NCBI GenBank assembly: GCA_029204225.1
Contig: CM055092.1
Coordinates: 86,664,537-86,728,536, forward strand
From: Diphasiastrum complanatum
Taxonomy: Eukaryota; Streptophyta; Lycopodiopsida; Lycopodiales; Lycopodiaceae
Length of the DNA: 64,000 bases
Direction of reading: 5' to 3'
Shown here: one piece after another, positions 47,782-57,679 of the stretch
Numbering within the stretch: the first letter of the stretch is position 1
Layout: each line of letters opens with the position of its first letter
Notes under the pieces: generated by a model
Seen by the model: the letters and a program-made list of their open reading frames with translations, nothing else
Databases searched by the model: none
What the model was told of the DNA's origin: nothing
Made by a program: the position numbers and the translations under genes

Positions 47782-48630
47782 ATGGAAAAGACTAAATAGA
47801 CCGCGCGTCCAAAATCTATTGTCCTGTCTGCTGGTCAACCTACATCATCCTTGCATCCTGCAGCTGCTCGACCTCGTGCTAGGGGGACTAGCAGAAAACC
47901 CCGTCCATGGCTCAGAGATATTAGGAGGTTATAGAAGTCCACCAACCTTCTGATACCGAAAGCTCACTTCAACAGAATAGTGAGGGATGTGACGAGATCT
48001 TTGTTCGTGGATGTCAGATGGCGCGTGACTGCAATTGAAGCATTGCATACAGCCTATGAAGATTATCAGATTAGGTTTTTTGAGGATACTGTGCTTGCTG
48101 CTGTACATGCAAAGCGGGTGACTATCATGCCCAAAGATATGGAGCTTGTGTTTAGGCTGAGGAATCAGTACGAGCAGGTGTTCAAGACACCTCCACCTCC
48201 CCGACCAGCTCCCAGGGTTAGACCCCCTTATCAGAGGAAAAGAAAGCAATCAAGGCCAGTGAGGTCAAGAACCAGGGCCAAAAAAAACCAAATCAAGCCA
48301 GTGGAAGACTAGCCAACTCATGATCAAGTTGGGTCGTCTAGGGTGGAAGCTGAAGAATCCCCCTCTCCTCCACCTCCGTCTAAAAGAAGATTAGTACTAT
48401 CAGATGAGACCGAGCAGATGATAAGCTAGACCCAATTGATTCTTGATACACTGAAAGTTCAAGAGGGTCTTCCTGTCACTCCTTGTCTAAATTTTTTACT
48501 AGATTACTCTTCTGATAGTGACTAGTCTTTGGATGTGCCCAGACGCACCACAGAGGATCTGGATAGATATATCACAAAATCAATTGCTCTCTTTCCTAAT
48601 CCCATCTCAATCAATAGGAACTGTATATAA
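47782..48630 (+). pseudogene. Histone H3-like domain with linker (exon 1, first part)
   Basis: 849 bases in one frame without any indel, ending in TAA at 48628-48630, but with five internal TAG codons. The first two TAGs align with H3 Gln5 (T-K-Q-T-A-R) and Gln55 (Y-Q-K-S-T); the other three are in the linker. Loop 1 of the fold has the canonical H3 length, so it is not CENH3-like, while many fold residues differ from canonical H3 (RWRVTAIEALHTAYEDYQ). K4 and R8 of the tail are kept; the K9/S10 region reads RPKS. After the fold comes a C-terminal extension of about 150 residues rich in Pro, Arg, Lys and later Ser/Asp, which canonical H3 lacks. Confidence 0.85.
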
Positions 48631-49015
48631 AACTTTAGTTGTTCAATATCCAATCGATCCCATGCTGACATTTTTTTATTCTGAGCGATATATAATTTTT
48701 GACGAGTACATAGCTAAAAAAATAGATAAATTAGGTGGTCACTTTGTATTCAATATATATTCGGCCTCATATATGAATTATTTTAATCTTGTTATCTGTA
48801 AGGAATTAATGAATAAGTCTTTGGACCTCACAAACCCAGTTGTCGAAGCTGGACTCAATTATTGTGTTCAGTTGTACAAAAGCCACATTGTTCCAGGTGT
48901 TTTTGTGCGTACTCAATTTTTTTTGTCACTTGTTTAAGGATGAGCAATCAGTTGCATCATGTTTACGACGCATGCCAAGCGATAGCAAAATTTTTGTTGT
49001 ACCATACTGTCAAAA

Positions 49016-49114
49016 GTATGTATTGTTTAATTTGAGTTGTATGTATTGTTTTATTATATGCTTTATTTGTATTTTTTTTCATTTACATATCATTGACTAT
49101 TTCGTTGATTGCAA
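49016..49114 (+). other. Intron 1 of the H3/Ulp1 gene, acceptor mutated
   Basis: Donor GTATGT at 49016. The reading phase places the acceptor at 49112-49114, which now reads CAA rather than CAG. Exon 2 from 49115 would then give HH followed by a TAG codon and FVHIISL, with correct phase from exon 1. Confidence 0.55.
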
Positions 49115-49156
49115 TCATCACTAGTTTGTACATATTATATCACTAAGAGTGGATGA

Positions 49157-49161
49157 AGCCG
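49157..49161. other. Target site duplication of element C, left
   Basis: AGCCG, repeated at 54696-54700. Removing C and one copy restores exon 2 reading frame (VDEAG|LCNPRVL). Confidence 0.92.
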
Positions 49162-49635
49162 AGTTGAAATTCTGTTAGGATCTAGTGCAGTATGCAAATC
49201 ACATTACACAATCACCATAGCCACTCCTCACAAGCTCTCAAAAATGGCATAACAAAAGTTAAGTCTATTATGACGAAACACTATACATATAGCAAAGCCC
49301 CAAGCTGCATGGGCTCCACAGGTATCACTAAACTGGCCTACCACCTGCCAAACTAGAGTTAGGCCCAATATGGCCACATATACTGACAAACCCAAGACAT
49401 GTCCGTGAGTATAGCATAATGAACTCAAAATCACTGTACAGGCTAATTTCTTCCTACGTGTGGCTACCCAGCTAACCCAAGTAGTCGTCTACGGGATCAG
49501 TACCCGATCAATATATCCTAACGGGTCACGTCCCGATCACAACCATATATAGTAAACCAAATAAACTGTACACTAATTACATCATCACACTTAGAACTTA
49601 TACTAATGAATCATATCACAAGCTGATTTCTAACT
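49162..49635 (-). repeat. 3' LTR of element C
   Basis: 474 bases, minus-strand ends AGTTAGAAATC and GAATTTCAACT (imperfect inverted repeat). Closely matches 54229-54695 and more distantly 30187-30608. Confidence 0.93.
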
Positions 49636-49647
49636 CTCTCCCTTAAG
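49636..49647 (-). other. Polypurine tract of element C
   Basis: Minus strand CTTAAGGGAGAG directly before the LTR start AGTTAGAAATC. Confidence 0.85.
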
Positions 49648-52600
49648 CTCAAATGTGATAAGAGTGAAAAACAATATATTGCAGCAGCGTCTGGAGTGTC
49701 CAAAAGATGTTATGCATATCACAACTACTATGTACTTGACTCACACTCAAGCACACTAACAAACCACCAGGTTTGACTCACAAAGTATCATGTAAACACA
49801 ATGCTCATATAGAGAGTCTATCATACTCTCGACCAACTGACTCGTCCCCAATCCGACTTGAACACAAGTGGACCACATGAGCGACATGGCTTAAACTGAG
49901 AAAATCCCACTGCCACCATGAGACTTACATCCTCCATCTAGCTAGGCTGACATCCTATCAGACACTTACAAGTACGAACCTGTAAAGCTGGCATAAATGA
50001 GCGACTGAGGCTCAACCTGAGGAAATCTTACTACCACCATAAGATTATACCCTCACTAGATGGACAGCTAGTAGAAATGATAAGTCAATGAGCATAAACG
50101 ACTACTTTGTTTCAAACGTAGCAAATGCACAAGCAAATACAACTCCAACTCAGATCTAGACTCCCGTGACAAGGCAACATGCAAGTCCACACACACTCAT
50201 GCAAACCAACACGAATGATAAAGTGTCAAATACATGACCAAGGCCTGCCCAAACTGTGGTATCCTGTCATACCAACACCTATGCCACTTGTAGATCTGTT
50301 GCTACACCACTGGTCTCCAAATCAAGTCTCCAACCATGGCCCACACCTGTAATCAAGATGCCCAAGCATATCACATAGATGTCCTCATACATCATCCAAG
50401 ATCAACCATCTCGAACCAATGAGTGCTCCAAGCCTGATGTATCTCCCAAACAAGGCTATGCTCCAAGCCGCTTTGCCCTGACATTCTGTCCAATAAGTCT
50501 TGAAAGTTGATCCCCATCCATTCCCCATGCTCCAAGCACAAGAATCTACCAAGGACTCAATGAATGAATGTACACAAACCTCACCATAGGCTATACCTGA
50601 GTAGCTCGCCTACCTCCCAGAGATACTAATGATGATCTCCCTATCCTACATTCCATGTAGGTTTAACTTTCCATGCTTGACGTTGCCAACTCTGATTTGA
50701 CTAGTACATAGGCCTCCCACCAAGGAGCCTATCTCACCAACACTGTATCCATCATAGCGTCCAAGCCAAAGCAAATGCAAACTAGATCCACTATTGTGAT
50801 GAACAACTCACCCACGATCCATAGCATATCAGGTAGGATAGCTCCAGAACCCTGTACCCTGTACCATCTGATCACCAAGTATCCATTACCCACTAATAGC
50901 TCCCCAAGAATCTGTCCACCTGTAGTGCAACTAGACTCCAACTGGATCTAACCAAAAGTTGCATCCTACTTACCAAATAATGATGGATAGAAACAACATG
51001 TGACGCCAACCTGGAGATCACTGTGCATATAACCATGCAGCTCACCTGATCACTCACCAAAGTATCAGTTGTCACTCCCTGAGCAACCATCTCCATCCAT
51101 GTCAGCTCACAACCACGGGCATGCTGGATCCACATCGCCCCGTAATGCTCTCTATGCCCTCAGGATATGTACCACCACAGGTACACTCCATGCCACCTAC
51201 CTCCAAGTAGGCATGACCCATTCCTAGGTCATCACACATGATGCACCAGTGAAGAACATCGTCCATACATCAAATGACATGTCATATCTGAGCAATTGTA
51301 ACATCTCCCTGAGTGCCACCCCAATGGACTTGTCATCCACATACTATGCCACCTGATGTCTCTGATCCTGGTCACCATCATGCTAGACAAGTCGAACTCC
51401 AAAGCATCACCTGCTCCACCTGGCTCCTAGTATCTTCTCCCTCTCCCTGGCTATGTGCCACCTGACACCATGCCACCGCAAGCATATCCTTGAGTCATCG
51501 CTCATGAGATCCCGAGACCATTGTCTCCCTTATCGTATTGAGGTATATGGTTCTGAGTGACTCCCTCTAGGCTTATCCCTAATCTCACCACCTGAGAATC
51601 TGCACCATGGAAATTCCAACACTTGTGCCAAGCCTAGACTCCTGAACACAACCAAATGCATGAAAGCTATAGGTAGCTTATCCACGCCCGTGATGGTAGA
51701 TGTCTCCCCATTGATGCCAATGTCCAAAACTGCCCCCCTGTAGTAATGCCATCCTGTACTCCCAAATGAGCACACCATGAAGTCCTTGCCATCAGTGTCC
51801 CCTCTAGTAGATCGCTAGCAAAACACCCATCATAGTGTTTGCCCTCCGGATCACACCCTGTGCGATCTCCATCAGCTCTCCAACCTAGAGCTGGCTCTCA
51901 AAGCTTCACGCTTTGTCCATTTGTGTTTGCAGCTTCCTGATTCCATCATGAATTCCACTTGTAAGTCCTGTCCATGCCAATGACTCAAGTCCAATCTGAA
52001 ATAGCTGCCCCCTGATGATCACCCCATGTCACCCTGCAGTGGTATTTCTACTAGGTATTCCAATGCCATCACTGATCTCGAAGATCTGAACATCTACCAT
52101 GTAGTGCCCACCTGTATTCTCCCAAGCTAGCTCCAAGCTACTTCTGTGAATGGTTCTAAACCACTCCTTGAGAATACACTGAGATGTGAACTCCAAAGCC
52201 ACCATCAAGTCCCTCACATGACTATGCACGCCAATATCCCTCCAAGTGAACCTGTGAGATCTTCCATGCCCAAACCAAATGATCTGCACCCTGTCATCGC
52301 TGGAATCTGCATCTCTGATGCAATACTGATATGGCAAATTGACTTGACTTATCCAAACTGGCAGTTGAAGTGTATATCTTCGATGACAAACCTGACACAC
52401 TGCTCCACAGCTACAATGACTTGATCAAAATTGACTTATTGACTGCAAAACTGCAAAATCATCACACTCACCACTCGTCAAGGGCATCCAAAGTGTGACT
52501 ATTGACCTGTTCTTCATCCTCTGCATGTCCCACACATAGCTCGTCCAATGCAAGTATGCTATCTTGCCCAATGGCTTCCAACTGGCACCACCTCGTATTT

Positions 52601-54216
52601 CCATCACCTGTGACCACCAATATGTGTGTACCTCCAAGCTAACATGTATTTCCCTCCAAACGAGAAATTTCCAAGCTACAGATGTGTGTGTCAATGCAGC
52701 TATCACCTAACTCGACAATGCCACTACCGATCATACCTATGAGAGCGTTCCCCCAAAACGCCACTTGACGTTGGTTGGTTCGAACCCCAAGAGTTGAACC
52801 TGATCACAAAAAAATTTCACCTGTAACCAGCATACCATGCCTACCTCTCACATGTGATTGCTTGCCCTCTCAAAATTGTCACCAATGATGAGTAGTCACG
52901 CCGCCAAACTACACTTTCGTCGCCAATACTAGCTTTCTCCATACAATTCCGCTACCATTCGGCCCCATATTGCATTTACTGCCTCCAAACACCCTGTTAC
53001 CCTGTCAGGAGTAAGTAATAATGATTCAAAAGTGGTAATGCCTCATTGTACCACCATGTAGCAGGTTTCACCAGCCAAAAATTGCCTCGAATTTGGCCCT
53101 ACGATACCCAAATAGCGAATGTAACCCATCACTAGGTCACTGGCACTCCGCTTGATAAAATGGTGATGAAAACACTCCAAAACACCTTTCTTCCTACTCT
53201 GTGACGTCGCTCTGTCCGCTGGCTATGAGCAGCCAGTTTCAGGGGTCATTTTGGCCCGAGGATGGCCAAAAAATGTGCCTTCTAGCCAAAATTAGGCCCA
53301 TTTCCAAAATGCCTTGCAAAAATGAACTGGTTCTTCATAATGAAGATTTTTAATGAAGTGAAGTTCACTTTGAACTTCGGGTCCCTCCACTCAATTTCAG
53401 AGTGAAATTTTTTTATTGAAAATGAAGGCTAGTTTCCCCTTCATTTCTTCATGGCCCCATTCTCTCACCATCCAATGGTGGTTTCACATCGAACGGTCCA
53501 TCTTGCTCCCCAACTAATTGTGGCCTCCTAGTCACACCTTGGCAGCACCAGGGTGCCCTACTTTATGATTTTATAACATCAAAAAAGGCTTCCTAAAGAG
53601 AAAGATCTATGCTTTTCACTCTGTAAACCTCGGTTTCCAAACCACAGCTCTAAGAGAGGATTTCTTGGGCATTTCTCAGTCTTTTACTAAGATATCACTT
53701 GCAGCTCCTATCTGGCTGAGGTCATCCTACCTCCAGATCAGTAACACAATTTACGGCTTGCCAATTGGTGTGGTATCAACTGCAAACACACTGGTTTTCA
53801 TTCCAAACCGTCAACACCCCACGAAACTGGAAATTTCTCAAATTTCCTCCATTTTCCACCCAATTGATCCCTGTAAATTGCTATGGCTCTCCATCACTGC
53901 TCTTTGCAAACTTTCTGCAAGCCCCGTTGTGCCAAACGGCTGTCCACACAATGAATCATGAAACCACCATCGATGATTTCCCCGAAACCACCGAAACTGC
54001 AAGTTTCTCCGTGAATTCTCTCCAGAATCCACCTACGAGGATCGTTCTGATCCTCCCCGAAGCTCCGATCGAAGGAACTTTGCTGCCTCCTACCATCAGG
54101 ACTACCTATATCCCGTATGGAGTTCTCTCTCTTGAGACGCTTTGAGTGCTATTTCTCTTGGTGAAAGACGCTATCCCATAGCTCCACTGGATTGTGCATA
54201 CCTGCTACACCCTGTA
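49648..54216 (-). other. Interior of element C, non-coding and compositionally biased
   Basis: The plus strand is poor in G and dense in short words such as CTCCAAGC, CCACCTG, CCATGCC and CATCACC between about 50250 and 52700, which suggests an old, eroded array or an unusual captured sequence. The 53220-53730 part resembles the leader of element A, including GCAGCTCC(C)TATCT near the primer site. No supported gene. Confidence 0.65.
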
Positions 54217-54228
54217 GCTCTGATACCA
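54217..54228 (-). other. Primer-binding site of element C
   Basis: Minus strand TGGTATCAGAGC directly adjoining the 5' LTR: initiator Met tRNA primer, as in elements A and D. Confidence 0.92.
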
Positions 54229-54695
54229 AGCTGAAATTCTGTTAGGATCTAGTGCAATATGCATATCACATCACACAATCACCATAGCCACTCCTCACAA
54301 GCTCTCAAAGATGGCACAACAAAAGTTAAGTCTATTATGAAGAAACATTGTACATATAGCAAAGCCCCAAACTGCATGGGCTCCACAGGTGTCACTAAAC
54401 TGGCCTACCACCTACCAAACTAGAGTTAGGCCCAATATGGCCACAACAAACCCAAGACATGCCCTTGAGTATAGCATAATGAACTCAAAATCACTGTACA
54501 GGCTAATTTCTTCCTACGTGTGGCTACCTGGCTAACCCAAATAGCCGTCTACGAGATTAATGCCCGATCAATATATCCTAACGGGTCACGTCCCGATCAC
54601 AATCATGTATAGTAAACCAAATAAACTGTAAACTAATTACATCATCACATTTAGAGCTTATACTAATGAATCAGATCACAAGCTGATTTCTAACT
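54229..54695 (-). repeat. 5' LTR of element C
   Basis: 467 bases. Compared with the 3' LTR it differs at scattered positions and by a short deletion near 54445, so the insertion is not brand new. Confidence 0.93.
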
Positions 54696-54700
54696 AGCCG
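54696..54700. other. Target site duplication of element C, right
   Basis: AGCCG, the partner of 49157-49161. Confidence 0.92.
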
Positions 54701-54933
54701 GTTTGTGCAATCCAAGGGTGCTGAAAATGAGCTCTTTGAGATCAACACACCTCAATGTCGACATTGAGATGTACAAAAGCATGATCATTTATTTTCCAAC
54801 GAAGGCCCTGTGTGTAGCAAAGCACATAGAGATAATAGACGCACAGGTAACCAATTTTTCAATTACTCTTTTCGTGATGCAAATTGCCATATAAAAAAAA
54901 TGTGAAACTAACATTCTGTATTTTGATTCTTAG

Positions 54934-55041
54934 TCCTCTCCGCAAGTTGACTCATTCAATTGTGGTTGGTATGCCATTAAAAATGTAAAATGCTTTATGG
55001 CATGGCTGATCAGCCAAAGTGAAAATGTCGATATACGTCAA
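54934..55041 (+). pseudogene. Ulp1-like exon 3 with active-site Cys motif
   Basis: Bounded by TTTGATTCTTAG and GTAATTTGG splice signals, phase 0 at both ends. Encodes SSPQVDSFNCGWYAIKNVKC: the PQ glutamine and the (N/D)CG cysteine are in the spacing of C48 peptidases (PQQ.N..DCG). Itself undisturbed. Confidence 0.82.
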
Positions 55042-55249
55042 GTAATTTGGGTTTGGATGTACACTGATTTTATTTATATGATTTTTTGTTTTTGTGTATT
55101 CGTCTAACTTGTCCGTTGTTGATGATTTGCAGTTCATCTGTCCAAAATTCACACAAAATGACATAAAACATCACCATAAAACGTTTTGCTATTCGGAGAT
55201 CTTGAAGGCAATATTGCAACCACGCGAGTCTACTACTTTTGATTTTATT

Positions 55250-55475
55250 TGCCAACACTCCCTTGCGTGTCTACGATATCGGATATTCGTTTCAGCTGCC
55301 CAATATCACTACGACGCGATGCTGCTACTTTTTTCCTATTTTTTCTGCACACCGTCGCGTGCCTGCAATATCATTACATGCTTGTTTCCCAAATATCGCT
55401 GCCATGCGATAGTGCCTCTCTGGATCCGAATTGTGGCCATTCCTCGCGTTGCTGCAATATCCAGTATTTAGTGTT
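55250..55475 (+). promoter_or_regulatory. ATATC-rich leader repeats before gene remnant 3
   Basis: GCGTGTCTACGATATCGG, CGCGTGCCTGCAATATCATT, ATATCGCTGCCATGCGAT and CGCGTTGCTGCAATATCC follow one another at 40-75-base spacing. Very similar CGCG/GATATCGG phrases fill 47620-47785, the leader of gene remnant 2. This suggests a shared leader or regulatory module; its function is unknown. Confidence 0.5.
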
Positions 55476-55491
55476 CTCTGTCATTTTTTAT

Positions 55492-57008
55492 ATGAAATCT
55501 GACAAGCTGCATAAATTCCTCTTTGATGCTGGTGTTCTAGACAGGACTGAGTACTTTTCATCTCTTTTTAGACTTAAATTTGTTGTGATAGATTTGTGCT
55601 TGAGCACAAATCTCACCTATTGGAATTATTCGAAAAGTTTCGGACTAGCATCCTCGAATTATCTCTTGTTATTGATGGCCTGAAGTGTATTCACTTCCAT
55701 GAACTGATAGTTGCCTAGCCTGAAGCCAAGCACAAGCATGATAGGAAGTTCACCAAGCTTGATGAGAGCCTGAAGTTGGTACAATATTGTGAATCCCATA
55801 GGAGATTATGCAGGTTTATAGCTGAGGGCATAGCTTTTGTTTTCTTCATATCTGCGTTAATACCTGATGAAGGCCAATCTTCCAGATCAATTGGTGTTGG
55901 TTCTTCAAGTAGAACATCTACTCAGAGATGTACTGTCGATGTGGACAAAAATTTAGAAGACGAAGTATTGGGTGATGAGAAAGAGGCTAGGCTGGCTTCG
56001 ATGTATGACCCTGCTCTGTCACGGTCGATGGTAATATCTTCTACATCAGGTGTAGAAGAACACGATAAAAGCAAGAAACTGCTTGACATTCCTGTATACC
56101 ATAAGAATAGCCTACCATATTTATCATTGAATGATATTGGGGATGTGTTTGACATGAGAGAGGACGAGATCCTATCTATACTAGCCAATGCATTGTCAGA
56201 ATTTTCGAATATAATAGACATCAATCATGATGATTTAATTGAAGGGATTGACTATGAAGATGAAGGTGGTTGGAAGTCTGGAGAGCAGGCCTTACAAATT
56301 ACAAGGAAACAATGTCTAACCTATGGAGCAAATGCTCCTAGTGAGGAGGAGTTCATTGAGTTTCAAAAAAGATATCCTCCTCCAGAGCAATACGTTTTTT
56401 TTGAGGATACGTTTCTTGCTGGGCATGACTTGCATGGAAAAGGATTGTTGGAGTATGACTAGCATGACATTGTAATTTTCATTTTCTTATTCCATCATAA
56501 TCATATTTAGCATTGTATTCAATCAAAATCCATCTGAAAATTTAATCGATTACAAATTTTCTTATTTATGGTGCAGGACACAATTGAAGTTGATGATTTT
56601 ACTACGAGAAGAGGAGGTGTCCGAGGTGTTGTTGGCCATAAGGATTCAACATTGTGTCATTACCTGAAATACTTTGTACAAAATGAAATTTGTATTCAAC
56701 ATGACAAATTTTATTCACAAGCAGGAACTATAGTAATGGCAATAAAGGCATTGTCCTATTTTTGTGATGGACATAGATATCCTAACAGTACATACAAAAT
56801 CATTTTTGTGAACAGAGATATAGCTATCAAAATATTGGGTTATGTTTCTGAAAATGTACCCAAAAGATCATCTGCTTTAGCAGTGTATGCAAGTTATATA
56901 GAGTTGAGCAAAAGAAGATCAATTGATCATCTGGATCCATATGAGAGGAGACAATTTCTTCATGACCATACTGCTCAGCTGACCTTTGATACTGATGAGG
57001 ATATGTAA
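55492..57008 (+). pseudogene. Spliced gene remnant 3, unknown protein
   Basis: ATG at 55492 (MKSDKLHKFLFDAGVLDR), a one-base frame change at about 55575-55600, then FEKFRTSILELSLVIDGLKC, TAG at 55716-55718, and a long open part (RLCRFIAEGIAFVFF ... acidic middle ... KRYPPPEQYVFFEDTFLAG) to TAG at 56460-56462. A GT-AG intron (56472-56576, 105 bases) follows in phase 0, then an exon of about 143 residues (DTIEVDDFTTRRGGVRG ... TFDTDEDM) ending TAA. Roughly 470 residues in all, helical and acidic. I recognise no family. Strand, spacing and leader repeats tie it to gene remnant 2. Confidence 0.6.
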
Positions 57009-57679
57009 TGTTTTGATTGTTTTTCTATTACGATGATGAAGTTGAACTATTTCTCCTCAGATGTTGAAATGCCTTTTTGAATGAAATGAGATTTGTTGAA
57101 TATTTGGTTTGATATCTAAACTATGCTCTTCTGTAGAACCATTCAAATAATTGATATAAGTAGCATCTCTTTGAATTATATCCTCCATGGTTGGTTGCTC
57201 GATGAAAAGCTCCTCTTGCTTGCCAATGCGATTTCTCCATACCTTGAGAAGACCATATGCTCATATTTCCATATTCTTTTGCAAAAAATGTGGTGTGATG
57301 TAATAGAATATGCTGCAACCAGTAAAATACATATATCAGAAATCAAATATATGACGTTGCAAAACAATTTTTGCACAAAAACAAATAGTGAACTACCATA
57401 TAGTGTGTAACATGATCCTCTCCCCAACATTATGCTACCAATTTGACAGATATCTCACAATATTTTTGTAAATTTGCAATGTCGATTTCAGATAACTTTT
57501 TTTTTTTTGCAACATGCCAATCAAATTGTCGAGATTTCTTTTGTAGTTTTGGATGACAATATGGAACTCAAAGATTTTTCGATACTCGTAAAATCTTTAT
57601 AATGTTCTCTCGTCACCGAAGATGATATGCAAGACATAATAAATAAAAAAATTAGCAAGCATTAGAAAAACAAGGACAC
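57009..57679. other. Gene-fragment-like minus-strand stretch, otherwise nothing
   Basis: Minus strand 57290-57120 reads coherently as GLLKVWRNRIGKQEELF ... MEDIIQRDATYINYL but has no splice or family support. The rest, including a T-run near 57500, shows nothing. Confidence 0.3.

Larger units (their letters stand above)
49162..54695 (-). mobile_element. Non-autonomous LTR retrotransposon C (no gag/pol)
   Basis: Complete 5.5-kb unit read on the minus strand: 5' LTR 54695-54229, Met-tRNA primer site 54228-54217, non-coding interior, polypurine tract 49647-49636, 3' LTR 49635-49162, flanked by AGCCG duplications. The 4.6-kb interior has no gag, protease, integrase, RT or RNase H motif; the longest minus-strand frame is 123 residues. 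Its primer-proximal kilobase resembles the leader of copia element A, which suggests mobilisation by that family. Confidence 0.9.
47782..55250 (+). pseudogene. Histone H3-like/Ulp1 (C48 peptidase) fusion gene, interrupted
   Basis: From the ATG at 47782, frame +1 encodes an H3-like tail (MEKTK-stop-TAR), an alpha-N region (RDIRRL-stop-KST) and the H3 fold with FFEDTVLAAVHAKRVTIMPK, collinear with H3 through the fold apart from a tail about 5 residues shorter. A basic proline-rich linker follows. A second half, reached through frame changes near 48610-48640 and in a T8 run (48917-48924), reads like Ulp1/SENP: CLRRMPSDSKIFVVPYCQ, exon 2 from 49115 with HH-stop-FVHIISL (stop where Trp is expected) and VLKMSSLRSTH (Ser at 54730-54732 where the family has Asp), exon 3 (54934-55041) with PQVDSFNCGWYAI (Cys codon 54961-54963), exon 4 from 55133. 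In-frame TAG: 47797, 47932, 48310, 48427, 48523. Element C splits exon 2. SUMO-type deconjugation would be the family activity, but this copy cannot make it. Confidence 0.8.

Noticed and set aside
47782-48312. Canonical histone H3 or CENH3 gene
   Set aside because: The fold is collinear with H3 but strongly diverged, has a long non-histone C-terminal extension and internal TAG codons; loop 1 lacks the extra residues of CENH3.
47782-48630. Alternative nuclear genetic code with TAG as glutamine
   Set aside because: Kept only as a remote alternative: the LEA_2 gene and copia frames nearby use the standard code, and a further TAG at 49122 sits where tryptophan, not glutamine, is expected.
49648-54216. 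Minus- and plus-strand frames of 60-126 residues inside element C
   Set aside because: No similarity to gag/pol motifs, no codon or splice pattern; they fit chance in G-poor sequence.
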